Part shown: in pieces, positions 41,076 through 50,487 of the stretch
Layout of the letters: the number at the start of each line of letters is the position of its first letter
Numbering within the stretch: the first letter of the stretch is position 1
Assembly (NCBI RefSeq): GCF_003721565.1
Contig: NZ_RJJE01000009.1
Span: forward strand, 558,001-622,000
Source of the DNA: Rufibacter immobilis
GTDB taxonomy: Bacteria > Bacteroidota > Bacteroidia > Cytophagales > Hymenobacteraceae
Length of the DNA stretch: 64,000 nt
Direction of reading: 5' to 3'
Notes under the pieces: model-generated
Seen by the model: only the letters and a program-made list of their open reading frames with translations
Databases searched by the model: none
What the model was told of the DNA's origin: nothing
Translations under genes and position numbers: made by a program

Positions 41076-43121
41076 TTAAGAAACGCCCCCGCCGTTCACC
41101 ACCGGTTTAGACGGTTGCATAAAGGCCAGAGAGCCATCAGCGTTCTCGGCCATGAGCAGCATGCCTTGGCTCACAATACCTTTGATTTCGCGCGGCGCGA
41201 GGTTTACCAACACGCTTACCTGCTGACCAATAATTTCCTCGGGGTTGAAGTGCTCGGCGATGCCGCTCACAATGGTGCGCTGGTCAAGGCCGGTGTCCAC
41301 CTTCAGTTTGAGGAGTTTTTTGGTTTTGGCTACTTTCTCGGCCTCCAGAATAGTGCCGATGCGGATGTCAATTTTAGAGAAATCCTCAAAGGTGATGTTC
41401 TCTTTGGCCGGGGCCGCCACAGCGTTGGCTATCTCATTGGCTTTCTTGGTGTCCAGCAGTTTCTGCACCTGGGCCTCAATCACGGCGTCTTCAATCTTCT
41501 CAAACAACAGCGCGGCTTCGCCGATGGTGTGCCCGGCCGCAAGCAAGTCTGTAGAACCCGCCTCATCCCATTTGCCTGGGGTGTAGTGGAGCATGGCCGC
41601 CAGTTTAGCAGCGGTTTGCGGCAGGAACGGCTCTGCCAGAATAGCCAGACTACCCGAAATCTGCAGCGCGATGTTTAGGATGGTTTCCACGCGCGCGGCA
41701 TCGGTTTTGATGAGTTTCCACGGCTCGGTATCGGCGAGGTACTTGTTGCCCAGGCGGGCCAGGTTCATGAGTTCGCCCAGGGCTTCCTTGAAACGGTACT
41801 GCTCCAGGGAGGCAGCAATTTTCTCGGGGAACCCGGCCAGTTGTGCCAGCACTTCCTGGTCAAAGTCCGTCAATTCGCCGCGTTGCGGAACGGCGCCCTG
41901 GTAATATTTATGCGTGAGCACCACCGCGCGGTTAATGAAATTCCCGAAGATGGCCAGCAGTTCGTTGTTGTTCCGGGCCTGGAAATCTTTCCAGGTGAAG
42001 TCGTTGTCTTTGGTCTCGGGGGCGTTGGCGCAGAGCACGTAGCGCAACACATCGGCTTTGCCGGGCAGTTCCTCTAAATATTCGTGCAGCCACACCGCCC
42101 AGTTGCGCGAGGTGGAGATTTTGTTGCCTTCCAGGTTCAGGAACTCGTTGGCGGGCACGTTGTCGGGGAGCACATAATCGCCGTGGGCCTTAAGCATGGC
42201 CGGGAAAATGATGCAGTGGAACACAATGTTGTCTTTGCCAATAAAGTGAACCAGCTTGGTGTTCTGGTCTTTCCAGTACAGTTCCCAATCCGGAGTCAAG
42301 TCTTTGGTAGCCGAGATGTAGCCGATGGGCGCATCGAACCACACGTAGAGCACTTTCCCTTCGGCGCCTTCTACGGGCACGGGCACGCCCCAGTCCAAGT
42401 CGCGGGTCACTGCGCGGGGCTGCAGGCCTTGGTCAATCCAGCTTTTGCACTGGCCATAGACGTTGGTTTTCCAGTCTTGCTTGTGGCCTTCCACAATCCA
42501 TTCGCGCAGCCAGGCTTCATATTGGTCTAAAGGCAGGTACCAGTGTTTGGTTTCGCGCAGCACGGGCGGCTCACCGCTGAGGGTACTTTTCGGGTTGATG
42601 AGGTCGGTGGCGTTGAGGGACGTGCCGCAGCTTTCGCACTGGTCGCCGTAGGCGTTCTCGTTGCCGCACTTGGGGCAGGTGCCCACAATGTAACGGTCTG
42701 CCAGGAACTGCTGGGCTTTCTCGTCATAGTACTGCTGGGTGGTCTGCTCTATGAACTTGCCTTCGTTGTAGAGCTTCAGGAAGAAACCCGAGGAAACCTC
42801 GGCGTGCGTCTTGGACGAGGTGCGGGAATAGATGTCAAACGAGATGTTGAAATCAGCGAAGCTCTGCTTGATGAGCTCGTGGTATTTGTCAACGGCCTGC
42901 TGCGGCGTGATGCCTTCTTTCTTGGCCCGGATGGTAATAGGCACGCCGTGCTCATCTGACCCGCAGACAAACTTCACATCGCGCCCTCTGGAACGCAGAT
43001 AACGGGCGTAAATGTCGGCCGGAATGTACACGCCCGCCAGGTGCCCAATATGTACGGGGCCGTTGGCGTAGGGCAGCGCGGCGGTCAAGGTATATCGTTG
43101 GGGATAGGTAGTTTCAGCCAT
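41076..43121 (-). CDS. metG: Methionyl-tRNA synthetase
   Basis: 681 residues from ATG 43121 ([16 protein letters not shown]). Class I synthetase: HIGH motif HIGHLAG (~24), zinc knuckle [18 protein letters not shown], and a KMSKS-equivalent that reads KISTSRN. A C-terminal EMAP/Trbp111-like tRNA-binding domain (~575-675: [17 protein letters not shown]) is fused. The longer frame to 43352 passes through a hairpin repeat and the GAGTCTCC repeat, and a TATATTTG promoter box lies at 43147-43140, which fixes the start downstream of it. Confidence 0.95.
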   Translation of the reverse strand: MAETTYPQRYTLTAALPYANGPVHIGHLAGVYIPADIYARYLRSRGRDVKFVCGSDEHGVPITIRAKKEGITPQQAVDKYHELIKQSFADFNISFDIYSRTSSKTHAEVSSGFFLKLYNEGKFIEQTTQQYYDEKAQQFLADRYIVGTCPKCGNENAYGDQCESCGTSLNATDLINPKSTLSGEPPVLRETKHWYLPLDQYEAWLREWIVEGHKQDWKTNVYGQCKSWIDQGLQPRAVTRDLDWGVPVPVEGAEGKVLYVWFDAPIGYISATKDLTPDWELYWKDQNTKLVHFIGKDNIVFHCIIFPAMLKAHGDYVLPDNVPANEFLNLEGNKISTSRNWAVWLHEYLEELPGKADVLRYVLCANAPETKDNDFTWKDFQARNNNELLAIFGNFINRAVVLTHKYYQGAVPQRGELTDFDQEVLAQLAGFPEKIAASLEQYRFKEALGELMNLARLGNKYLADTEPWKLIKTDAARVETILNIALQISGSLAILAEPFLPQTAAKLAAMLHYTPGKWDEAGSTDLLAAGHTIGEAALLFEKIEDAVIEAQVQKLLDTKKANEIANAVAAPAKENITFEDFSKIDIRIGTILEAEKVAKTKKLLKLKVDTGLDQRTIVSGIAEHFNPEEIIGQQVSVLVNLAPREIKGIVSQGMLLMAENADGSLAFMQPSKPVVNGGGVS

Positions 43122-43139
43122 GTTCTTTCTTTGAAAAGG

Positions 43140-43147
43140 CAAATATA
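43140..43147 (-). promoter_or_regulatory. Promoter -7 box of metG
   Basis: Minus-strand TATATTTG 18 bases before the metG ATG, between the start and the hairpin repeat. Confidence 0.6.
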
Positions 43148-43185
43148 CAGAAAATGCAGGCAACCTTTTCTTCTGTGAACACCCA

Positions 43186-43223
43186 GCGTTTAGCGGCTCT
43201 TTTTCTGAAAACAAGGCTAAAAC
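43186..43223. repeat. Hairpin repeat copy 21
   Basis: Left arm GCGTTTAGCGGCT, decayed right arm AAGGCTAAAAC. It pairs with copy 22 around repeat locus C. Confidence 0.8.
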
Positions 43224-43246
43224 ACCTACACCTTTCTTCACTTTCC

Positions 43247-43385
43247 TGGCGCGAGACTTTTGTCTCGTGACAAAGGATGAAGCGAGTCTCCAGACTCGCC
43301 GGGAACCATGAGCCGAGCATGTACGGAAATGGAGTCTGGAGACTCCACACACCTATCGGCACGAGTCTGGAGACTCGCGCCGGGG
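43247..43385. repeat. GAGTCTCC-type dispersed repeat, locus C
   Basis: Contains TGGCGCGAGACTTTTGTCTC, GCGAGTCTCCAGACTCGC, TGGAGTCTGGAGACTCCA and CACGAGTCTGGAGACTCGCG: nested palindromes on a GAGTCTCCAGACTC core. It matches the first half of locus B and, with copies 21 and 22, fills the 337 bases between metG and the peroxidase gene. Confidence 0.8.
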
Positions 43386-43400
43386 CAAAAGTTGGGTTCC

Positions 43401-43438
43401 AGTTTAAGCCTGTTTTAAGAAAAAGAGCCCCTAAACGC
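43401..43438. repeat. Hairpin repeat copy 22
   Basis: Decayed left arm AGTTTAAGCCTG, intact right arm AGAGCCCCTAAACGC, 20 bases before the peroxidase stop. Confidence 0.82.
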
Positions 43439-43458
43439 CTGTTAGAACATCTGCAAAA

Positions 43459-44595
43459 TTACTGCGGAAGCTCCGGTTGGTTGATGCGCTGCTGCACCGA
43501 TGAGATGGCGCCCAGAAACGCGATCACGGCTTGTTTCTCGTCTTCAGACAAACCCAGCGGCTTGAGGTGGCTGGAGGTTTTGGGGAACAGCGTATCTGCT
43601 TTCTGGGCCGCAGTGGTGGGTTGCAGGTTGGGCATGCCCATGTTGTACATGTTGAGTGTGCCGTCTAGCGTGGGGAAGAGCCCGTTGTGGAAGTAGGGAG
43701 CGGTGTAGACCACATCGCGCAGGGAAGGCGTCCGGAATTTCCCCACGTCTTCGGCGCGTTTGGTCACGTGGTAGCGGCCCAGGTCTTCGTATTTGCGGCC
43801 GTAGTAGGTAAGCCCCACGTTGTGGAACTGGTTGTCTGTGAACAGCGGACCGTTGTGGCAGTTGATGCAGCGGGCCTTGGTTCTAAACAGGTGCAGGCCT
43901 TTGATTTCCAGATCTGTGAGTTCATTCTTTTTGCCTTCCAGGAAACGGTCAAAACGGCTTTTGCGGCTCACGATGGTGCGTTCAAAGGTGGTCAAGGCCT
44001 GCGCTATCTCCTGAATGGTGAATCTCTCCTTCCCGAAGACTTCTTTGAACAGCACCTGGTAGCCTTTGATTTTGTTCAGGTTCTTCTCCATCTGGGTCAG
44101 CTCATGGTTCATCTCCACCCTGTCCTGCACCGGGAACCGCATCTGGTGCTCCAGGCTGTTAGCGCGGCCGTCCCAGAAAAGGTGCTCGTTGTTCCAGACG
44201 TTGAGCAGGGTCATGGCGTTGCGCTTGCCAGGCTGCCGGTCATGGCCCAGAGACACCTGTTTGCCGTCGCCCCAGCCCAGCTGCGGTTCATGGCAGGAGG
44301 CGCAGGCAATCTGCCCGCTCACAGACAAGCGGGGGTCAAAGAACAGGAACTTGCCCAGCTCGGCTTTCTTCTCTGAGTACGGGTTGTCCTTCGGGAATTT
44401 AGGATCGGGCCGAACGCCTAGTTCCTGAAAATTCTTAATGTCTGGGTCTACGTCTGGTTTAGGCCACTGGCTGGTAGGCTGACTGTAGAGCTGACGCAGT
44501 TGCTCCAAGGTAAAAGGTTGGTCTGTGAGGGTAACAAACGCCGACCCTAGGAAGAACACCCCGGAGAGGGCTAGCAGATAAAGTTTCGTACGCAT
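43459..44595 (-). CDS. Di-heme cytochrome c peroxidase
   Basis: 378 residues, signal peptide ~1-22. Two heme c sites: CASCH (98-102) and CINCH (243-247), the arrangement of bacterial CcpA/MauG peroxidases. FDPRLSVSGQIACASCHEP and LFTDNQFHNVGL are family blocks. It reduces hydrogen peroxide in the periplasm or, as in MauG relatives, oxidises another substrate. It follows the TonB receptor/DUF4876/DUF6850 genes on the same strand, 114 bases after DUF6850, with a hairpin repeat between, so it may have its own promoter. Confidence 0.92.
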   Translation of the reverse strand: MRTKLYLLALSGVFFLGSAFVTLTDQPFTLEQLRQLYSQPTSQWPKPDVDPDIKNFQELGVRPDPKFPKDNPYSEKKAELGKFLFFDPRLSVSGQIACASCHEPQLGWGDGKQVSLGHDRQPGKRNAMTLLNVWNNEHLFWDGRANSLEHQMRFPVQDRVEMNHELTQMEKNLNKIKGYQVLFKEVFGKERFTIQEIAQALTTFERTIVSRKSRFDRFLEGKKNELTDLEIKGLHLFRTKARCINCHNGPLFTDNQFHNVGLTYYGRKYEDLGRYHVTKRAEDVGKFRTPSLRDVVYTAPYFHNGLFPTLDGTLNMYNMGMPNLQPTTAAQKADTLFPKTSSHLKPLGLSEDEKQAVIAFLGAISSVQQRINQPELPQ

Positions 44596-44657
44596 GGCAA
44601 GGTACAGGTAAGTCTTGTCTTAACTTGAGTAAGCGAAAATGAATGAAACCATAACAG

Positions 44658-44695
44658 AGCTTTTAAGCTGATTTCAGAAAAAAAGGCCTAAAACG
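44658..44695. repeat. Hairpin repeat copy 23 (decayed)
   Basis: AGCTTTTAAGCTGATTTC then AGAAAAAAAGGCCTAAAACG, between the DUF6850 and peroxidase genes. Confidence 0.65.
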
Positions 44696-44709
44696 GCATA
44701 GGACTTGGC

Positions 44710-46233
44710 TCAAAGATAGATGTTCAGTTGCAAAGCCCAGGTTTGGTAGTTGTTCCCAGGCGCAAAAGCAGTCTGGGGAAGCGACTGTGGCGAAAGCGCC
44801 TGTTGCCATGTATAATGGACCGCTGGCATGAGCATCACTTGCTTTACCTTTACCCCATACCCTGCCTGTAAGCCAGCTTCTACCTGCTCACTGCTGTAGT
44901 AGGTAAAGTCTGGCAAGATGACACCCGTCATAAACGCATTGTACTGGCTCCCAATGGTAAGGTGCGAGTTCAGATCGGTTCGGTAACCCAGTTGGGCTTT
45001 CAGCCGAACGAAGTCTTTGCCCCAGGGAAGCTCTTTGGCCGCCTGCCCACTTAGCGTCAACGTCTGCACCAGATAATCTACAGAGGCTGTTCCGTCCTTT
45101 TTTGACACGCTCTGGTAACTACCCTTCAGGCCAAATTCCCACGCTGGGCGTTTCTCATTATAAGTAAAAACAGCTTCTTTGGCTATCCCTAGATAGTTAT
45201 TTCCCTGGATAATGAGCTGGTTGAAGTCTTTGACGTGTGTATAGCGGAGTTCTCCACCCCATAGCCGCTGAGCCAGGTCTCCCGCCCACGTATAGCTGGA
45301 AACTACTCTATGTTCTTTCTGGGTGACTTCCCCTATAGGCGAGTAAGGACTTATGTCTCCGGTGGCGTCTATTTTACGGCGGTACCTCCTGTCTACCAAT
45401 TGGTAGCTATACCCTACATTAAATTGCCCGGCCTGTAGCACCAGACTCCCGCCCTTAAGGTTGCGAAACTCATACAGGTTGCGTTTGCTGGACACAATAC
45501 GGTAATAGCCATACCCCATGACATCCTGTGTCGTATACTCAGGTCGCCCATCTGACTGGTTCATGATGTTCTGATAGGAGACAGAGGCAACTTCCTCGCC
45601 GTACCCATACCGGCCAGAAAGAACTGCCGTCACTGGCCCTATACGGTAGCCCAAACCTCCATCTACGGTGAGCCGGTACCGGGTGATGTCAGCCCTGGGA
45701 TCATTAGACCGCCCGTATGTGCCCGTTTCTAACTGGGCACCGGCCACCAGGCTTAGCCGTCGGGTAAGTGGCACGCCTCCGGTACCTTTCAGTTGATACT
45801 CATGGTTGTCCCAGTTGCCGGGACGGATGTTGGCGAGGTAGTACGGGCTTATGTCAGCCTGGTCTGGTTTCAGCCGCCAGCCTATGCTGTCTTCCAGATT
45901 ACGCCGGTACTGGAAATCTCCCCAGAGCTTGAATTTGTTCACTTGCGTTACTCCGCGTGAGGCAATCTTGTATTGCGTATTGCGTTCCGGCAACTGCGGC
46001 GTACGCCAACTGCCGCTAGCCCTCATAAACTCTAACGTACTGTGGCTGTACCCTGCCGAGGGATGAAACAAGACTTGCCCCGGCACCTGCTCATATAAAG
46101 AGTACAGGCGCTGGTGATATAATCCTACAGTCTGAAAGGCCGCACCAGCAGATTGATCATGGAGAGAATCATTCTGCTGCGCATGCCCCCACATGGGTAG
46201 AAATAAACTGAAAACGGTAAAAAGGATGCGCAT
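44710..46233 (-). CDS. DUF6850-type outer-membrane beta-barrel protein
   Basis: 507 residues with a signal peptide (~1-18, cleavage after GHA). The rest is a string of amphipathic beta strands ending in an aromatic C-terminus (WALQLNIYL), as in outer-membrane barrels. I recognise the pattern as the DUF6850 barrel that accompanies DUF4876 proteins. Its start overlaps the DUF4876 stop by one base (TAATG), so translation is coupled. Role unknown; possibly the export or surface partner of the TonB system. Confidence 0.78.
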   Translation of the reverse strand: MRILFTVFSLFLPMWGHAQQNDSLHDQSAGAAFQTVGLYHQRLYSLYEQVPGQVLFHPSAGYSHSTLEFMRASGSWRTPQLPERNTQYKIASRGVTQVNKFKLWGDFQYRRNLEDSIGWRLKPDQADISPYYLANIRPGNWDNHEYQLKGTGGVPLTRRLSLVAGAQLETGTYGRSNDPRADITRYRLTVDGGLGYRIGPVTAVLSGRYGYGEEVASVSYQNIMNQSDGRPEYTTQDVMGYGYYRIVSSKRNLYEFRNLKGGSLVLQAGQFNVGYSYQLVDRRYRRKIDATGDISPYSPIGEVTQKEHRVVSSYTWAGDLAQRLWGGELRYTHVKDFNQLIIQGNNYLGIAKEAVFTYNEKRPAWEFGLKGSYQSVSKKDGTASVDYLVQTLTLSGQAAKELPWGKDFVRLKAQLGYRTDLNSHLTIGSQYNAFMTGVILPDFTYYSSEQVEAGLQAGYGVKVKQVMLMPAVHYTWQQALSPQSLPQTAFAPGNNYQTWALQLNIYL

Positions 46234-47534
46234 TAGAAACCTCTGGGCTGTGCTCTGTCCAGCACTTTGAAGTCATTAGTGGAATTATTGGTGTCTTGCA
46301 AGATGTTGCGCCCGTTGAAGTTCTTCACCACCTTCCGGATTACCGACTGTGATGAGTAAGAACCTAGGGGCGTATAGGTATAGCCAGCATCCAGGTCATC
46401 GGTCAGTTTCTTAGGAATCAGTTTTGCGGGGCTCTGTTGTGCCTCCACGGCGTCAATGACCCAAGTGTTGGGTATCTGGTAGTACAGTTTAGTGGTTGCC
46501 GTGATGGTTCTTACTTCGGGGGCAGAATATTGCTTTAAGGAACTAAGCGGCCCCTGTTTCTTCACAAGAACATAAGCATCTCTACCAGGGTTGTCAAGAA
46601 GCATATCTTTGCCATAAGTCTGGTGCAGGATGATGTTAGGAACGGCAGGATTATCTATATCTGAGTTAAAGGCCTGGTTGTAAAAAGCCTCAAAATCGGC
46701 ACCGCTCAAGTCTACCGTCAGGCTTGGGTCATTGGGCGTGATGGTTTCCCCTTTTTGGTTCTGGTAAGGAGCCTTGTGATTTAATGCGTTCTGGGCGATG
46801 ACAATACTTTTACCAGGCTCAATTGGGTATTGTGTACCAGTGCCCGGCAGTTCAAAGAAAGATTCCATGTAGACATACTCTCCGTTGGCATCAATACCAG
46901 ACGGCATATTTAACGCCGCATTCCAGTTGTATTGCCCGTTGGGTTGTAGATAGGTCTGCTCTATCTTTGCGTTGGCTCCTAAGCCATACACTTGCCCAAA
47001 GCAGAGGCCATCTGCGTATGCCACCTGGTCTGAGTTGTTGTAGATCTCAATGAATTGATCACGGTAAAGCGCCCCGTCTTTGGCATTGGAGCCAGCATAA
47101 TATATCTGCTTAATCAAAAGACTACCCACCGGCGATGATTTCAGCTCTAGTGCAAAGAAGTTGCTGCTGCTGGTGTTAATGGTTTGGTTGGTAAGGGAAG
47201 CATTAAAAATAACGTCACTTTCAACGGTAACCCCGGCAAATTCCAGAAACTGCGCGGGGGTATAGGTCCGGCTCACAGAAATATCATAGATACCTACGGG
47301 TAGGTTCTCAAACCGGGCTATGCCCAGAGAATTGGTGGTAGCCTCCGTTGATATTTTACTGTCTGCATTGGTCACTTTGACGGTAAGGTTAGGGGCTACC
47401 TGGCCAGCATAGGCGCTGCCAAACTTAACCGCCACTTCAAAGGTAGTAGGCTGCACCAGAGGGGAATCATCTTCCTCACAAGAAAGTAAAAAGAGGGGCA
47501 ACAACGCCAGCAAAAAGAGTTTAAGTTGCTTCAT
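46233..47534 (-). CDS. DUF4876-type lipoprotein
   Basis: 433 residues. Signal peptide with lipobox LLSC (Cys19). A CNA-B/carboxypeptidase-regulatory-like beta domain (~30-125: VKVTNADSKIS, GIARFENLPVGIYDISVS) is followed by a larger domain (~140-400) with IKQIYYAGSNAKDGALYRDQ and FIEIYNNSDQ, the DUF4876 core that resembles a lamin-tail-like domain. It sits 21 bases after the TonB receptor and overlaps DUF6850, forming one operon. It probably works at the outer surface with the receptor. Function unproven. Confidence 0.8.
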   Translation of the reverse strand: MKQLKLFLLALLPLFLLSCEEDDSPLVQPTTFEVAVKFGSAYAGQVAPNLTVKVTNADSKISTEATTNSLGIARFENLPVGIYDISVSRTYTPAQFLEFAGVTVESDVIFNASLTNQTINTSSSNFFALELKSSPVGSLLIKQIYYAGSNAKDGALYRDQFIEIYNNSDQVAYADGLCFGQVYGLGANAKIEQTYLQPNGQYNWNAALNMPSGIDANGEYVYMESFFELPGTGTQYPIEPGKSIVIAQNALNHKAPYQNQKGETITPNDPSLTVDLSGADFEAFYNQAFNSDIDNPAVPNIILHQTYGKDMLLDNPGRDAYVLVKKQGPLSSLKQYSAPEVRTITATTKLYYQIPNTWVIDAVEAQQSPAKLIPKKLTDDLDAGYTYTPLGSYSSQSVIRKVVKNFNGRNILQDTNNSTNDFKVLDRAQPRGF

Positions 47535-47555
47535 AGTCTGTGTCTTTATGGTTGT

Positions 47556-50279
47556 CTACTTTAGGGTTAATCTTATTTCCATCCCGAAGGATGGGGCTTG
47601 ATTCAGGACTTTGCGCTCTTTGGCCTTGGCATCATAATACTCAGGGCGGTAGTTGAGGAAGTTATTGGCGTAGAAAGAAAGCCGGAACACGCGCCGCACT
47701 TCCTTGGCCAGGCTAATGTGGTAATTAGAGTAAATCAAGTTTTGATAAATACGGGTTTTGCTGGTTTCCTCTTTTAATAGATGGGCGTATTGGTCATAAG
47801 TGCGCTCCGCCTCTGGTATTGTAATGAATTGGCCATCGGCGTTATAATAGGCCACCGGATAAACTGATTTAGGATTTGCCTTAGTCCATTCATCCCAGAA
47901 GAATTGTGCCCGCAGGTTCACCAGTAACCCCAGGCGTGAGATATGGTGCGTGGTTGATAGGGTGGAAAGCGTGCGGAGCCCTTCAGAAAACCCACTTTGG
48001 TAAACCCCTATAAGTGCCTCTTTTTCATAATTCCAGATGGTGGGCTGCTCTACCTGGTATAAACTATTGTAGTAGTTGGAGTAATACAGGGTAGTAGAGA
48101 AGTTGAAGGAAGTTTGCAGTGCCCTCACCTTAGCCGTACTCAGCATAAATTCCAAACCGGTGTCTTTGGTATTTAAGGCATTGGCAAACTGAGAGTAAAA
48201 AGCATAGCCCGGGGTAGAGGCACCCGTAGGTTCATAGACTGGTTGCTCATTGGGTCTAGCTTCCAGAATCTGGTATTGGGGTATGTCTATAATCTGCACG
48301 CGCTTGTGCGGAGTAAAGCCTTTGTCTGTACGCCGGTGAAATGCTGTGACAGAGACCTGAAACCTAGGCTGCTGATACTGCAAGCCCACTTCTATGCTAC
48401 GGCTGCGCATAGGGTTGAGCTTGCTATTGTCTGGCACTACTTTGGTGGTATACAGGAGGTACAAGTTCTCTCTGTAGTTATTGGTATAGTGGTTAATGAG
48501 CGGGAAGTCATAATAGATGGGTTTTGCCTGCACGTGTACGATCCCCGGCGATTTGGTGGATATCCCGTATGCCGCATTCAAGGAGAGTGCAGGGTTAAGT
48601 TCTAAAGCGGCGTTTACCCTTGGAGAGAGCGAGAAATAATGAAACTGCTTGTCGCCACGTACCCCTACAGAAGCTCGCCACTTTTTCCCCATTACCTCCC
48701 CACTGAGCCCGTCTTCCAGGTAAACCCCCAGGTTGCTCAATGCCGGAGTGGTGTAAAAATCATAGTCCCGCATGTAGGAGTCGCTGGTACGGAAAGGCCG
48801 GTAAGGGTCTACATCCAAGCCATTTCCCCGGTTGGTCTCATAGCTGTAATTGATCCCATAAGAAAAGGTATGCACCACAGCACCAGTCGTTAATCTCCAA
48901 GACGCACCCAAACTTCCGCTCCAGCGCATGGGGTTACCAGTAATACTGCTTTCTGCGTTATAGTTGGGATAGGAATATCCGCCTTCCACCACCCCCACTT
49001 CCGCTGACACGGGAACGGGCTTGGTACCAGGATTTAAGTACCAAGATTCATAGGAGTATTGCTGGGCATTGCTGTAAGCCAAACTGTAGGTCAACACATC
49101 AACCAAGGGCAATTCTGCCCGCCAGCTTCCCCGGTAATTCACCCGTACATTACTGTTCTCTGTTTTCACATGGCGCGTGGCATCATCAGGGTCTGTTTTC
49201 CAGTTATCAAAGCTGGAAGAATAGTCTATGCCCAGGTTACTGCTGATTTTGCGGGCTTTGTCTAGATGCGTAGACCAGAGGACTCCGGCAGAAACTCTAC
49301 GGTACGACTTAAGCTTATCTGTAGTGCTGGGAGTGGCATTGAGGTAATCCAGTGAGACGTTCAGAGCACCCAGCCGAGGACCTATCTTAAACCCTTTGCC
49401 TAACGAAAAATTATCGGTGCCGTTCTGAAAGCGGGCCGAGAGACTCCAGGGTGACATTCCGGCTTTGCGGTCAATGAGAATAGCCCCAGAGGTCATATCT
49501 CCGTATTTGGCCGAGGCCACCCCTTGTATCACCTCAATCTTCTCAATATTGCTGGCTGGAATCTGCCGCAAGTCAGTTGAACTAAAAGTGTAATCTCCCG
49601 AGCTGTAGCCTCTGGGGTTAAGTTGATCTAAGGTCTCGCTGCGGCCACTAAAGGTAGTCTGCAAGTTTGCATTGTTGGAAAGAGCCTCCCCATCCAAGAC
49701 AATACTGGTCCCGAATTGGTTGTTCAGCGCATGATTCCCCGTGGAGACACTCCTGAGATTGATAGCCTTAGCCGACTGTAGGTCTGGATTGAGAATGGTC
49801 TGCCCTGGTAACAGATTGAGCAAAATATCAGAGAGACTGTAGGGCTGGATCTGCTCAATGGCGTTCTGCCCGATGACGATGGAAGAGTTGGAGTTATTTG
49901 TATGCTGGCGCAGTGCGTTCACCTCTACTTCATTCAGGTACAGGTTGTTGTCCTCCAGAATAAAGAAGACGGAGGCTGTTTGGTTTTTCACCAGTGACAC
50001 CACCTGGCGCTGCTCTTTTTTACCTACGTAACTGGCCACCACCGTAATTTTGGTATAGGTCTGATCAGTGGGAAACGTATGGCTAAACTCGCCTTTCTCA
50101 TTGGCACCCACAAAAATATGGGGTTCTACCAAGTGGACGCGGGCGAAGGGAAGAGACTCTTTCTGAGCGTTTGTAATGAGCCCATTGATTCTGGTTTGCC
50201 CAACTACCCTGCCCCCTACCAACAGAAGCAGCATAAAAAAGATGTGACGTTGAGGAAACACAGTGAGAGGAGGCAGCAC
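47556..50279 (-). CDS. TonB-dependent receptor
   Basis: 907 residues with a signal peptide (~1-27). A carboxypeptidase-regulatory-like N-terminal domain (~30-115, INGLITNAQKESLPFARVHL), plug (~125-270, ending in IEKIEVIQGVASAKYGDMTS) and a 22-strand barrel follow, closing with FGMEIRLTLK. It imports a ligand across the outer membrane using TonB energy. The pairing with DUF4876, DUF6850 and a di-heme peroxidase, plus a perfect palindrome in the promoter spacer, suggests a metal or heme ligand; SusD is absent, so it is not a glycan system. Confidence 0.92.
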   Translation of the reverse strand: MLPPLTVFPQRHIFFMLLLLVGGRVVGQTRINGLITNAQKESLPFARVHLVEPHIFVGANEKGEFSHTFPTDQTYTKITVVASYVGKKEQRQVVSLVKNQTASVFFILEDNNLYLNEVEVNALRQHTNNSNSSIVIGQNAIEQIQPYSLSDILLNLLPGQTILNPDLQSAKAINLRSVSTGNHALNNQFGTSIVLDGEALSNNANLQTTFSGRSETLDQLNPRGYSSGDYTFSSTDLRQIPASNIEKIEVIQGVASAKYGDMTSGAILIDRKAGMSPWSLSARFQNGTDNFSLGKGFKIGPRLGALNVSLDYLNATPSTTDKLKSYRRVSAGVLWSTHLDKARKISSNLGIDYSSSFDNWKTDPDDATRHVKTENSNVRVNYRGSWRAELPLVDVLTYSLAYSNAQQYSYESWYLNPGTKPVPVSAEVGVVEGGYSYPNYNAESSITGNPMRWSGSLGASWRLTTGAVVHTFSYGINYSYETNRGNGLDVDPYRPFRTSDSYMRDYDFYTTPALSNLGVYLEDGLSGEVMGKKWRASVGVRGDKQFHYFSLSPRVNAALELNPALSLNAAYGISTKSPGIVHVQAKPIYYDFPLINHYTNNYRENLYLLYTTKVVPDNSKLNPMRSRSIEVGLQYQQPRFQVSVTAFHRRTDKGFTPHKRVQIIDIPQYQILEARPNEQPVYEPTGASTPGYAFYSQFANALNTKDTGLEFMLSTAKVRALQTSFNFSTTLYYSNYYNSLYQVEQPTIWNYEKEALIGVYQSGFSEGLRTLSTLSTTHHISRLGLLVNLRAQFFWDEWTKANPKSVYPVAYYNADGQFITIPEAERTYDQYAHLLKEETSKTRIYQNLIYSNYHISLAKEVRRVFRLSFYANNFLNYRPEYYDAKAKERKVLNQAPSFGMEIRLTLK

Positions 50280-50303
50280 TATTAAGTAGATTAATTGATG
50301 CTA

Positions 50304-50335
50304 CAAACCTATTGTTTAGAATTAGTCTAAACAAA
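50304..50335 (-). promoter_or_regulatory. Promoter with 23-bp palindromic operator, TonB receptor operon
   Basis: On the minus strand TTTG (50335-50332), a 20-base spacer and TAGGTTTG (50311-50304) form a full Bacteroidota promoter. The perfect palindrome TTGTTTAGA-N5-TCTAAACAA (50312-50334) exactly fills the spacer. A repressor bound there would block polymerase. The TTTAGA...TCTAAA form resembles sites of DtxR/MntR-type metal repressors; that identity is inferred. Confidence 0.7.
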
Positions 50336-50397
50336 AATAAATTAATAATTTTTTTTAACATCTTCTACCTCACAAGAAATAGGCGGCACCATAACAA

Positions 50398-50449
50398 AAA
50401 CTCCCTTTGTCTACCTGCTTGTAAAACCGCAGGTAGACAAAGGGAGTTT
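50398..50449 (-). terminator. Strong terminator of the lipoprotein gene
   Basis: A 21-base stem (50398-50418 with 50429-50449), AAACTCCCTTTGTCTACCTGC and its complement, loop of 10; on the minus strand it ends in a T5 run. It lies between the lipoprotein gene and the TonB promoter. Confidence 0.85.
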
Positions 50450-50480
50450 AGGGGGTCTTTTTCCAAAAACTGAACGAAAC
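50446..50480. repeat. Hairpin repeat copy 24 (decayed)
   Basis: Left arm GTTTAGGGGGTC, right arm lost (TGAACGAAAC); it overlaps the right edge of the terminator. Confidence 0.65.
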
Positions 50481-50487
50481 CAGGTAA

